This document shows, piece after piece, positions 46,479 through 55,208 of a DNA stretch of 64,000 nucleotides (the stretch's first letter is position 1; each line of letters opens with the position of its first letter). The position numbers and the translations under genes are program-made. This stretch comes from Sphingobacterium prati (lineage in GTDB: Bacteria; Bacteroidota; Bacteroidia; Sphingobacteriales; Sphingobacteriaceae), in assembly GCF_013167215.1 (NCBI RefSeq), contig NZ_JABJWY010000034.1, positions 434,001 to 498,000 on the forward strand, read 5' to 3'. Under the pieces are notes generated by a model that saw nothing but the letters and a program-made list of their open reading frames with translations, was not told the DNA's origin and ran no database searches.

Positions 46479-47192
46479 ATGCACATCAAAAAAATTCAGA
46501 ACAACAATCTCTTTGCTTATAGAAGATTACGTAGGGCAATTGGTTATATGGGGATCTTTTTACCCGTGATCTTAGTTTCATTTTCACTTTTCAAGTTTTT
46601 TGACACAGCGATACAACCATCCATAAGTCATTATTATTTTTCAAAACTGCGTGAAATTTTTACGGGAACATTATGTGCCGTAGGGTTATTTCTTATTTGC
46701 TATAAGGGCAATGGAAACAAAGTCATCTGGAAGAATGACAACCTGCTTACAAACCTTGCTGGATTTATGGCGATTGGAGTCGCATTTATTCCTACGGATC
46801 CGATCGGTACCAGCTGCACACAATGTACGCTGATTTCGATGGGATTGAAAGAACTGCACTATGGATTTGCTGCTGTACTTTTCCTAACTTTTGCATTCCT
46901 TTCGATCAATGTATTTACAATTGGCCAAGAACCGAACAGCGAGATACCCATAAGCATACTAAATGAAAACAATATTTACCGATTTTGTGGATATGGTATA
47001 ATCATTTGCATTGCATTCATTCCGCTCAAGCTCTTTGGACACGCGACACTTGTATTTGAAGCGATAGCGCTCTTTTTATTCGGCACTTCATGGCTGATCA
47101 AAGGCCGTGCCCTGGGAGATAAAGGCCATATTGGCGAAAAGCTATACCGTGAGCACAATACCATCGATACCGAAGAGACAGCATCGAACTAA
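46479..47192 (+). CDS. Multi-pass membrane protein of unknown function
   Basis: A 237-residue protein with about six hydrophobic helices, at roughly 22-42, 63-80, 90-106, 128-147, 169-187 and 189-206. Features include a conserved-looking FFDTAIQPSISHYYFSKLREIF segment, PTDPIGTSC and ELHYGFA. I do not recognise a named family; it may be one of the uncharacterised DUF998-like proteins. The gene follows the PfkB kinase after 54 bases but a functional link is not implied. Confidence 0.6.
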   Translation: MHIKKIQNNNLFAYRRLRRAIGYMGIFLPVILVSFSLFKFFDTAIQPSISHYYFSKLREIFTGTLCAVGLFLICYKGNGNKVIWKNDNLLTNLAGFMAIGVAFIPTDPIGTSCTQCTLISMGLKELHYGFAAVLFLTFAFLSINVFTIGQEPNSEIPISILNENNIYRFCGYGIIICIAFIPLKLFGHATLVFEAIALFLFGTSWLIKGRALGDKGHIGEKLYREHNTIDTEETASN

Positions 47193-47214
47193 AAGCTAAA
47201 AAGCCAACGACGTC

Positions 47215-48216
47215 CTAATGTTTGTGATCATCTCCCGCATCAATTTCCACCTTCTTGTCCTCCTGAGTCAGGGGAGCCGGGGGAATCTCACCATCTGCGC
47301 GTTCGATCTCCTGGGTTTCCACATGTACGGCGAATTGGGCTGGCTCAATCGGGATCCCCATCACCGTTGCATACTCTCTGGTGTAGATGGCTCCGAAATA
47401 TAAAATAGCTGCAGTATAATATACCCAAAGCAAAATCAGGACAAAGGAGCCCGCGGCACCATAGGTATCCTGCGTCGCCGAATGCTCGAGGTATATTCCG
47501 ATCAGATAACGGCCAAAAACGAATAAAATTGAGGTAAACAAAGCACCTGCACGCACAGTTTTCCACTCAATATTAACATCTGGAAGGACTTTAAATATGA
47601 TGCTAAAAAGTAGAAATATAATTCCAAACGACAGCGCAAAGTTGATTCCATCGAGCAACAGTACCGTCATATCAGGAAAATAGCGCTGTAATTGTCCGGT
47701 CATAGCCAAAATGACTCCATTAATAATCAAGGTGACAACCAATAAAAACCCGAGTCCGATGACCAAAGAAGAAGACAGCAAGCGGTCCTGAATTAACTTT
47801 AACCAGCCTTTTTTTGGTTTTGCCCGCACATGCCAGATTTTATTGATTGAATTCTGAATATCTCCAAATACAGTTGTCGCTCCTAAAATCAAGGTGATGC
47901 TGCTGATGATCAGCGCCATATTGGATTTCCCCGATAGTTCAAGATTTTGGATAACTTCCTGGATCTGTTTGGCGGCACTATTGCCTACCAAGCCACGCAA
48001 CTCCATAAACACCTTTCCTTCAATAGCATCTTCGCCATAAAATATTCCGGCAAGTGCGATGATCAATACTAAAATTGGACCGATAGAAAAAACAGTATAG
48101 TAAGATAAGGAAGCACTATATTTCATTGAATCTTCATTTACAAATCCAGCAATGCTACTTTTCAAAATGCGCCAGTAGGTCTTTATTTTACTTCCACTTT
48201 TAGTTCTAATATCCAT
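47215..48216 (-). CDS. YihY/virulence factor BrkB family protein
   Basis: Membrane protein with about six helices (333 residues from the ATG at 48216). The family pattern is clear: a SLSYYTVFSIGPILVLIIALAG opening, IWHVRAKPKKGWLKLIQDR (about 125-143) and VNIEWKTVRAGALFTSILF near 220-240. Function unsettled in general; some are described as tRNase-BN-like by mistake. An in-frame ATG at 48258 gives 14 extra hydrophobic residues, but the 48216 start has a purine-rich AAAGG 8 bases before it. The C-terminal tail is acidic. Confidence 0.87.
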   Translation of the reverse strand: MDIRTKSGSKIKTYWRILKSSIAGFVNEDSMKYSASLSYYTVFSIGPILVLIIALAGIFYGEDAIEGKVFMELRGLVGNSAAKQIQEVIQNLELSGKSNMALIISSITLILGATTVFGDIQNSINKIWHVRAKPKKGWLKLIQDRLLSSSLVIGLGFLLVVTLIINGVILAMTGQLQRYFPDMTVLLLDGINFALSFGIIFLLFSIIFKVLPDVNIEWKTVRAGALFTSILFVFGRYLIGIYLEHSATQDTYGAAGSFVLILLWVYYTAAILYFGAIYTREYATVMGIPIEPAQFAVHVETQEIERADGEIPPAPLTQEDKKVEIDAGDDHKH

Positions 48217-48305
48217 AGTAATTACCTTTGTTATTATGAATAAACTGCTCAGCAGCAAAGAAAGTTTTGGATTTTACAAAGAAACAGTGAAGAACTCTTG
48301 TACCA

Positions 48306-49589
48306 CTACTTATGCGAATAGTCCCGAATAGTTCCCTGAAGAATAAGCTGATTTGACCGGGAAACTTTCAAGCTGAGATCCATATCCGAAGCAATCGCCT
48401 TTAATATCAGAATCGGAGTCACTTTTAAGGCATCCGGCCAATCCGCAAGATGTATCGCTACATGTGAAAGACTATTGGTCTTCGTATATTTTGACTGTAA
48501 ATTATCTTTCGCAGGTGCTGTAGACAATAGATAAGACTGTTTATCTTTCCGCTGAAACCATTGGTAAAACAGCTTATCGGGTAGAAATTTCGACAATTCC
48601 GCATCACCTCTTATACTCAAGCTGACATTGGGTACTTTGTTTTCATAGGGCGTTTTCTCCGCCACTGTCTCAAAATTATCATTGACAGCATAATTAATAA
48701 TCGTATCTGTCTGTACTACCTGACTATTCAAAATTTCAATATCAACATAATCCCCATTGGCATGCGCCATAATCGAATCCGCTGCTATCGGAAGATCAGT
48801 TAAAATACGCTTTATAGTTGTCTTTAGACCTTGATTCGGGAAATTGATCCAGCCTTTGCTGATATAATTTTCCTTTACTAACTCCCGAACAAGATATTCT
48901 TGTGGAAAATTCCAAGTGCTCGACTGAAGTTCTCCTGCGATCTCTATCCGGCTGCCTTTCAAATCAAATTCAATAAAATTATTTGTGGAAATGTTGCTGT
49001 AACGTAATGATGCGCGGGTCAATTCACTCGGTCGGTCGATGAAATGCTCAATGGAAATCCGCTCTGAATCGGATTGGATCAACTGGAGCATTTCATCTTT
49101 CTTTTTGTCCAGATTAAATCCCAGTCCCACCAATAATTCACGGCCTTTCCAAACAAATGCAATTTTGTTTGCCTCCTGATACGCATAATTTACCCCAGGA
49201 GCGGCATTATTTTCAATGGCATCAACTGCCAAACCCTCCTTTAAAAAAGTCAGAAATTGCTTCTCATCTTTTAAATCAAAAAATGCATAAAAGTTCTTCG
49301 CGCTATCTTCCAGTGAAAAAAGAAATACATTCGCCTTGATATCTATTCCGTTATCCTTAAGTTTATTCAATTTTTTGGCGAAATCCTGCCCTCCTCTTAG
49401 TGCTGTTTGCCATTTATCGAAAAATTGATTCAATAGAATATCGTCCAAGGAAATCGTCAATAAGGCTCTGCTTTTTTTATGTACGACAGACTGATACGAC
49501 TGCTGCTGTCGGATGATATAAATTCCCCAGCCACTTATAGCCAATACTACGAAAATACCTAAAGTCCAAATTATTCCTTTTTTAATCAT
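48306..49589 (-). CDS. Membrane-anchored hypothetical, probably DUF4836-related
   Basis: A 427-residue protein that starts at the ATG at 49589 with a single N-terminal membrane anchor (IWTLGIFVVLAISGWGIYII). The rest is periplasmic, with strand-rich segments such as NNFIEFDLKGSRIEIAGELQSS. Its start codon overlaps the stop codon of the gene before it (ATGATTAA type, 8-base overlap), so translation is likely coupled. The alternating layout resembles the preceding protein, suggesting a paired complex. No catalytic motif. Confidence 0.7.
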   Translation of the reverse strand: MIKKGIIWTLGIFVVLAISGWGIYIIRQQQSYQSVVHKKSRALLTISLDDILLNQFFDKWQTALRGGQDFAKKLNKLKDNGIDIKANVFLFSLEDSAKNFYAFFDLKDEKQFLTFLKEGLAVDAIENNAAPGVNYAYQEANKIAFVWKGRELLVGLGFNLDKKKDEMLQLIQSDSERISIEHFIDRPSELTRASLRYSNISTNNFIEFDLKGSRIEIAGELQSSTWNFPQEYLVRELVKENYISKGWINFPNQGLKTTIKRILTDLPIAADSIMAHANGDYVDIEILNSQVVQTDTIINYAVNDNFETVAEKTPYENKVPNVSLSIRGDAELSKFLPDKLFYQWFQRKDKQSYLLSTAPAKDNLQSKYTKTNSLSHVAIHLADWPDALKVTPILILKAIASDMDLSLKVSRSNQLILQGTIRDYSHK

Positions 49590-51651
49590 TGTCAGTTGTA
49601 TCAATTGGGTAGTCAAATTCGGGTTGTTCATCCGGCACAATTCCATCAAGCAGTTGGTTGATAACAAACTGTAGTCCGTTATTTGCCGTCACCGGCAACG
49701 CTAGTTGTACATCGGTTTCCAATCTATCACCTACAATGCCTTTAGAACTCACTGTAAAATTACCATAATTATTCAATTCTGCTAATGTAGAACGCCAGCT
49801 GTTACCTGATACTATACCCAGCTCCTTTGTTAGAGCTGGTATTTTCCCGGTCTGGAATGCTGCCGAAAATTTACTTCCCTTCATAAGCTTCACAAAAGAT
49901 TTATTGGCTTTGGCAGGACGATCTTGGTGCAAAATTTTATTTAGTGCAAGACTATCGTTGCTGATCATCACCAAATCCTCTTTGAATATTAAATATACTG
50001 GAAAATCTTTACCATTGCCTTGTTTGATTTTATAGATACCGCCCGCTAAGATAGCCTCATTCTTTGATACTGCCACGTCCGCTGTCTTTCTGATGATCCT
50101 TTGATCTTCCGATGTGAACATCCATATGAAAGATGGCATCTTCTCCTCCTTTGTCTTTTTTACTTCCTTGGCTTCATAATTATCATCATACTCGTAATCG
50201 ACGTAGTCTACTTTTAAATTAGTTATTCCATTGACAACAACCAAATTATCCCCGGGCATAATTTTGGCCATGGCTTTTTCATCCAATGCAATTTCAAGTC
50301 CAAGAGTCAGAAGTTCAAATAACTCATTTTCTTTACCAAAATATTTTTTCAGATTTTTCGCAAAAAATGCCGGCATTTCCTTTAAGTAAGCCTCTGTATT
50401 TATATTGACATTAAAATATCCCAACGTTTCCGTTGTTAAATACTTAGCAAATTTGGGATTTGGCTTTTTGGCATACAACTTTTTGGTCAGGTTTATCAAG
50501 TCTTTTCCTAAGGTTACACTTGCTTTCAGCGTAATTTTATTTTGTTGCTGTGCCAGGTCAAAAAACATATCTCTATAGCCGCTTTTCAAGGAGAAATCGC
50601 TTGTATTATAATAGGCGTCCACGATGGACCTTACGGAATGAAGTCCACTATAAAAGCTTCCAGCTCTAGGAATCCACACACGCGCCAGGTCCACATTTTT
50701 AAATAATCGTGTCTGCTCCTGTACCTTTATATTTGGATATTTACCACTCAATAATTGCTCCTGCTCATGCAGTAGCCACTTCTCCAACAACACATTTTTA
50801 ATGGAATCATTTCGTCTGTTCACTTCCTCAAAGGTTGTGTCAAGTGAATCATAGTTGACAGGACTATCATACACACTTGTATCAGTGTCTTTTGCACTGT
50901 CATAGACCTCCAATGGTTCTATTTCTGTCGGCTCTTCAGCTTGCAATGTGTCAAAGTCAAACGCATCCCATTCCATCGTGGAGGAATCCATTAGACTAGT
51001 ATCTATAACGGCGCAATCAGTTGCTTCATCGGCCGCAGCTGTAGCTGCTGCTACGGCTGCAGCAGCATAGTCCGTATTTTCAATACCATATAGTGCGGCA
51101 ATAGAATCATTGGCGAAATAAGTCTGTCCGACCTCCCCTTTTAGTACCCTGAACTCCTTGGCATTCCAGGCGAGTAGTTGCCCATCCATTGTTTTAAATC
51201 GGTGGTAACCGTTCAACGACGGAAGCGGGGTTCCCTGCATATTCAGCAACCTTTCAAAGCGGTTGCTATCATTGATCGGGATGATCATTTCACCGTATAG
51301 CAAACTATCCCTGTCGTTTCGGTAATATATCGCTATTCCTTTTGAATCCACACCAGTCTGTTGAAAATCCTTTTTCAGATCAATGCTTTTCTTTTCAAAA
51401 TGTTTGAAAAAGCCAATACGGTCCAACAGTTTATTCAGTGTGGCAGCCTCAGCAGATTCAACGACCTTAGCTAAATTAATAGCCACCACTGTATTTGATC
51501 CATCGGGTATTTTGGTACCAAAGCCCTGCGCACGAACTGTACTGAGACCTAAGCCTAAAGACAATACTAGGCCAAAACCATAGGGAAGCAATTTTCTTCC
51601 CCGACAACGGAATACATAATTTGATATAACCATATACTTTTGATACTTCAT
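49582..51651 (-). CDS. DUF4836-like secreted protein
   Basis: A 689-residue protein with a signal peptide (RGRKLLPYGFGLVLSLGLGLSTVRAQ) and a large strand-rich periplasmic part. The opening FGTKIPDGSNTVVAINLAKVVESAE and later blocks such as LAGGIYKIKQGNGKDFPVYLIF and NKSFVKLMKGSKFSAAFQTGKI resemble DUF4836 proteins of Bacteroidota. A low-complexity Asp/Glu/Ser region lies around 200-270. An ATG at 51633 is an alternative start. Function unknown; the translational coupling with the following gene suggests they act together. Confidence 0.7.
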   Translation of the reverse strand: MKYQKYMVISNYVFRCRGRKLLPYGFGLVLSLGLGLSTVRAQGFGTKIPDGSNTVVAINLAKVVESAEAATLNKLLDRIGFFKHFEKKSIDLKKDFQQTGVDSKGIAIYYRNDRDSLLYGEMIIPINDSNRFERLLNMQGTPLPSLNGYHRFKTMDGQLLAWNAKEFRVLKGEVGQTYFANDSIAALYGIENTDYAAAAVAAATAAADEATDCAVIDTSLMDSSTMEWDAFDFDTLQAEEPTEIEPLEVYDSAKDTDTSVYDSPVNYDSLDTTFEEVNRRNDSIKNVLLEKWLLHEQEQLLSGKYPNIKVQEQTRLFKNVDLARVWIPRAGSFYSGLHSVRSIVDAYYNTSDFSLKSGYRDMFFDLAQQQNKITLKASVTLGKDLINLTKKLYAKKPNPKFAKYLTTETLGYFNVNINTEAYLKEMPAFFAKNLKKYFGKENELFELLTLGLEIALDEKAMAKIMPGDNLVVVNGITNLKVDYVDYEYDDNYEAKEVKKTKEEKMPSFIWMFTSEDQRIIRKTADVAVSKNEAILAGGIYKIKQGNGKDFPVYLIFKEDLVMISNDSLALNKILHQDRPAKANKSFVKLMKGSKFSAAFQTGKIPALTKELGIVSGNSWRSTLAELNNYGNFTVSSKGIVGDRLETDVQLALPVTANNGLQFVINQLLDGIVPDEQPEFDYPIDTTDND

Positions 51652-51668
51652 CTATAGCATCAAAAGTA
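51635..51668 (-). promoter_or_regulatory. Promoter element and dyad at the DUF4836-like gene start
   Basis: TACTTTTG on the minus strand (51668-51661) matches TAnnTTTG and ends 9 bases before the ATG at 51651. It is one arm of a perfect 10-bp dyad, TACTTTTGAT (51635-51644) with ATCAAAAGTA (51659-51668), that brackets the start codon. Confidence 0.5.
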
Positions 51669-51722
51669 TCAAATGCATGGGGTTATTCTCATCCCTGAAT
51701 TCAGGTAATTCCCGGATTTCCT

Positions 51723-52355
51723 TTAGGCTTCGCGTATCAAACCGTATTCTATGGCAGATTTGACAGCCGCGGTCACACTTTTTGTCTGAAATTTTTCCAT
51801 TAAGTTTTTACGGTGGCTCTCCACGGTATGTGAACTGATAAATAAGGATTCAGCAATCTGATTGGTCGTCATTCCTTTGGCCACAAAAGTCAGTATCTCC
51901 TTTTCGCGACGGGTAAGTTTGGGAACTTGCTTCAGTCCCGCTTCTGTCTTCTTATTGAGTATGACCTGAGTTTTCGCACAGATGTAGCGCTTGCCAACCA
52001 AAACATCGGATATGGCAGCAATAATCTCAGCGCCGGTGGCATTTTTTTGAAGATAAGCATCCGCACCCTCATTTAATATACTATTGATCACCGCTAGTTC
52101 GTTATGGACACTAAAAGCGACAATTTTTAGTTCATTATGACGCTCTTTCAATCCCTTTACCAGATCAATTCCATTTGCATCGGGAAGATTGATATCCAGT
52201 AACAGTACAAGTGGCGCGTCTGATGCAATGTTTGTGAATAAGTCTGCAGCACTTGTATACATCCCCACGACCTCAAAATCTTCATGGGTATTAATAATAT
52301 TCTTTAGCCCCTCCAGCAAAAGAGGATGATCATCTGTAATCGCTATCTTTATCAT
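51723..52355 (-). CDS. Response regulator, NarL/LuxR type
   Basis: DNA-binding response regulator of 210 residues. The receiver domain has Asp8, Asp9 and the phosphoacceptor Asp54 in LLLLDINLPDA; the C-terminal LuxR-type helix-turn-helix reads LTRREKEILTFVAKGMTTNQIAESLFIS. It begins 12 bases after the histidine kinase gene, so the two form one operon and one signalling pair. Its target genes are unknown, though the DUF4836-like genes downstream on the same strand are candidates. Confidence 0.93.
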   Translation of the reverse strand: MIKIAITDDHPLLLEGLKNIINTHEDFEVVGMYTSAADLFTNIASDAPLVLLLDINLPDANGIDLVKGLKERHNELKIVAFSVHNELAVINSILNEGADAYLQKNATGAEIIAAISDVLVGKRYICAKTQVILNKKTEAGLKQVPKLTRREKEILTFVAKGMTTNQIAESLFISSHTVESHRKNLMEKFQTKSVTAAVKSAIEYGLIREA

Positions 52356-52367
52356 TTTACACTATAA

Positions 52368-54614
52368 TTAAACGAGCGGCATTTCAATTTCTATCGTGGT
52401 TCCCTCACCTAGCGCAGATAAAATCTTCATATCACCATATAGAAAAGAAAGCCTTGACTGTATATTGTGCATTCCTGCGGAATGCTGTAAATCCACCTTT
52501 TCGGTATCAAATCCCCTGCCATCATCTTCAATGGTAATATGCAAACGCTCATTGTGTGCAGAAAGTTGTATTAGGACATTGCTTGCTTCGGCATGTTTCA
52601 ATGCATTGTTCACAAGTTCCTGAATTATTCTGTATAGAGAGATTTCATGTTCCGTACTTAAATTTGATTCAAATTGAAGGAATTCGCACTCCACTTGACA
52701 ATTCGGCTGACTCATCCGCGCGGCGTAGTCCCTTAGAGCTTCCTGTAAACCATATTTGACAATCAGATCCGGCATCAGGTTATGTGCAAGTTTACGCAGC
52801 TCGTCGACGGCACCATCTAATAGTTCAATGCTTCGTGTAATGCCTTCCTTCACAGCGGCCTGTTCGGATTCCTTATCGTTGAGGGATGACAAGCCAAGTT
52901 TTGTGCTCGACAACAGTCCGCCTAAACCATCGTGTAGATCTCGGGCCAAACGTGTCCGCTCTTTCTCTTCTCCGGCCAACATCGCGGTCAGATTTTTTAT
53001 GGCATGCTGCTGGTTATTCTTCTCAATCTCGAGGCTATGTAAGTGCTCTTTTTGCTTCAATGTGTTGGAACGCTGCCAATATGCATAAAACAATAAAATG
53101 ACGGCGATTAAACAGCTAATAAATAACCAGATATAAATGGAATTCATACGCGACTTAAAAGCGATCTCCTGCTTCGAAACATCAAGCTCCTGCAATCGTT
53201 GCGCATTTTCCAGACGGCTTAATTGAAGGTCCTTCTCCTTTTTGTCCCGTTCTAACTGAAGCACTTTCAACTGTTGTGTTCGGTTTAGTTCATTTAACTT
53301 TAAGTTCTCAACCAATTGATTTTGACGGTCATTAAGGGCTCTCATCAACGTGATTTGTTGTTCTTTTTTTTCCCCTTCCAAACGCAGCCGCATTAACTTT
53401 TGGTTCTGCAATTCCCGTTCATATTTGATTTCAAGTTGTTTGGTTTTATCCAGCTTATCTGAATTGAAAGCCTCCTCGAAAACATCGATATAGCTCTTTT
53501 GGAACTGAAATGCCTCCTCATATTTCCCCTCTTCGACACTCACCTCAGCAAGTCTACTATAGAGGCTCAGTCCTACCTGATAATCATAATGTGGCTCCCG
53601 CTGTAAGTTATAGAGTGCCTGCTGTAAATATTTTTTCCCCAGATCCCGATTTCCATTTTTGAATGCTTCATCAGCCAATACGCCGTAGGCAGGTACTGTA
53701 AGCGCATATTGTCCGGTCTCCTGTGCAATTTCTAAGGCTTGTTGGGCAAATGAAGCCGCCTTTTTTGCAGCATTTTCGGGATAGAATTCGTGATATAGAT
53801 TAGCTAAATTAACGGAAACATAAGCCATATCCGTCGGGTTAATAAGATTCTTCCGATTATTTTTCGCTATTTGGTGAGCTTGAAGATAATGCTCTTCCGC
53901 TTTCTTCAATACGTTTGGGTTCGTTCGATCTGACCGATACTCTTCCTCAAACAGATAGCCGGCTTGCATATAGGCATCAAATAAACTATTTATATTCCGG
54001 CCAGCTTTGGCTGTCTCCAGTAAAAGACTTGTATATTTTTCCTGAAATTCGAAATTCCGCTGATTGGCGTAAATAGCGGTTAACTCTTTATAAATTGCTA
54101 ACTTTCGCGCGATATTCACATCAGTCTGGGGGGCCTTTTCCAAAAAGGAAATTGCTTTATGAAACTGCGAAACAGCCTGATCCTCTTTATTCTGCCTTGT
54201 CATAATCCAGCCATCACAATAATAGATATATCCCTTAGTACTGTTGTCAACGATAATCGGTAGAACAGATTTTGCATGTTCCAGATAAAAACCTGATTTC
54301 TCAAAGAGATGATCATTATAACTGTTTATCGCTGCAATGCAATTTAAATAGGCATAGTACTGTTTATCTGGATAATTTTTGGCCAGTTGAATATTATCAT
54401 TTAGCAACTGGCTAGCTAATGCCTTCTCATTATTGAAATATAATGCTTGCGCATATTTTCCAGTCAGTAGAAAACGCTCCTTACTTCCTAAGGGAAGATT
54501 ATAATAAGATTTCTGAAGCTCCTGAAGCTGTTCTTGCGCATGCAATGAAAGGCAGGAAAGTAGAAAAACTAAGCATATAGTAAAGGGTTTAAAAAAAACT
54601 CGAATACATCTCAT
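52368..54614 (-). CDS. TPR-containing sensor histidine kinase (HisKA_3 type)
   Basis: A 748-residue hybrid sensor. A signal peptide (about 1-26) is followed by a periplasmic TPR region (about 30-390), a Gln/Lys/Leu-rich coiled coil, one transmembrane helix (SIYIWLFISCLIAVILLFYAYW, near 490), then the dimerisation and phosphoacceptor helix RTRLARDLHDGLGGLLSSTKLGLSSL (His near 560) and a HATPase domain with NNALKHAEASN and DDGRGFD. It is typical of Bacteroidota NarL-type kinases. It probably senses a periplasmic signal and phosphorylates the regulator at 51723. The stimulus is unknown. Confidence 0.9.
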   Translation of the reverse strand: MRCIRVFFKPFTICLVFLLSCLSLHAQEQLQELQKSYYNLPLGSKERFLLTGKYAQALYFNNEKALASQLLNDNIQLAKNYPDKQYYAYLNCIAAINSYNDHLFEKSGFYLEHAKSVLPIIVDNSTKGYIYYCDGWIMTRQNKEDQAVSQFHKAISFLEKAPQTDVNIARKLAIYKELTAIYANQRNFEFQEKYTSLLLETAKAGRNINSLFDAYMQAGYLFEEEYRSDRTNPNVLKKAEEHYLQAHQIAKNNRKNLINPTDMAYVSVNLANLYHEFYPENAAKKAASFAQQALEIAQETGQYALTVPAYGVLADEAFKNGNRDLGKKYLQQALYNLQREPHYDYQVGLSLYSRLAEVSVEEGKYEEAFQFQKSYIDVFEEAFNSDKLDKTKQLEIKYERELQNQKLMRLRLEGEKKEQQITLMRALNDRQNQLVENLKLNELNRTQQLKVLQLERDKKEKDLQLSRLENAQRLQELDVSKQEIAFKSRMNSIYIWLFISCLIAVILLFYAYWQRSNTLKQKEHLHSLEIEKNNQQHAIKNLTAMLAGEEKERTRLARDLHDGLGGLLSSTKLGLSSLNDKESEQAAVKEGITRSIELLDGAVDELRKLAHNLMPDLIVKYGLQEALRDYAARMSQPNCQVECEFLQFESNLSTEHEISLYRIIQELVNNALKHAEASNVLIQLSAHNERLHITIEDDGRGFDTEKVDLQHSAGMHNIQSRLSFLYGDMKILSALGEGTTIEIEMPLV

Positions 54615-54788
54615 AAAGTCTATTCATTCCCATTAGTGGATTGGTCAAACTTAAATAAATTTACTTTTATAAACAATTAATACCTGCAAAATCGCCCGAA
54701 CACCATTGAGTCGGCTATATTGCATCATTACTGTCGTCAAAAACTCCTAAATTAAATGTCATCAGAACAAAGTAAAACACAAAAAGTG

Positions 54789-54796
54789 TAGCTTTG
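54789..54796 (+). promoter_or_regulatory. -7 promoter element for the SMR gene
   Basis: TAGCTTTG matches TAnnTTTG, 26 bases before the ATG at 54823. Confidence 0.5.
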
Positions 54797-54822
54797 TTAC
54801 AGTCCATTAGGAAGGATCATTT

Positions 54823-55155
54823 ATGATGAAATATATATACCTACTTCTCGCGATTGCAGCAGAAATTTTCGCCACTACTTTCTTGAAAAAATCCGATGGT
54901 TTTACCTTATGGAAACCAACGCTTATCTGTATAATTGGCTATATTATAGCCTTTTATTTCCTAAGTATTACATTGAAGTACCTACCCGTTGGGATCTCCT
55001 ATGCAATTTGGTCTGGGATAGGCATTGTTGCCATTACATTGATCGGCATGATCCTATTTAAGCAGATTCCCGATACAGCAGCTGTGATCGGAATGATACT
55101 GATTGTTGCTGGAGTTATTATTATTAATATGTTTTCAAAAATGGGTACACATTAG
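54823..55155 (+). CDS. Small multidrug resistance (SMR) family exporter
   Basis: A 110-residue protein with four transmembrane helices, expected to act as a dimer exporting cationic compounds or guanidinium. Glu14 in LLLAIAAEIFATTFLKKSDG is the conserved proton/substrate site. The WSGIGIVAITLIGMILFKQ motif in helix 3 fits the EmrE/SugE family. An AGGA-type ribosome site lies about 10 bases before the start. Substrate not determinable. Confidence 0.9.
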   Translation: MMKYIYLLLAIAAEIFATTFLKKSDGFTLWKPTLICIIGYIIAFYFLSITLKYLPVGISYAIWSGIGIVAITLIGMILFKQIPDTAAVIGMILIVAGVIIINMFSKMGTH

Positions 55156-55176
55156 CTGATCTCAAAACTAAATGTG

Positions 55177-55184
55177 TATTTTTG
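55177..55184 (+). promoter_or_regulatory. -7 promoter element for the DEAD-box-like gene
   Basis: TATTTTTG matches TAnnTTTG, 24 bases before the GTG start at 55209. Confidence 0.5.
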
Positions 55185-55208
55185 CAACTTACATAAACTA
55201 AAGGATAC

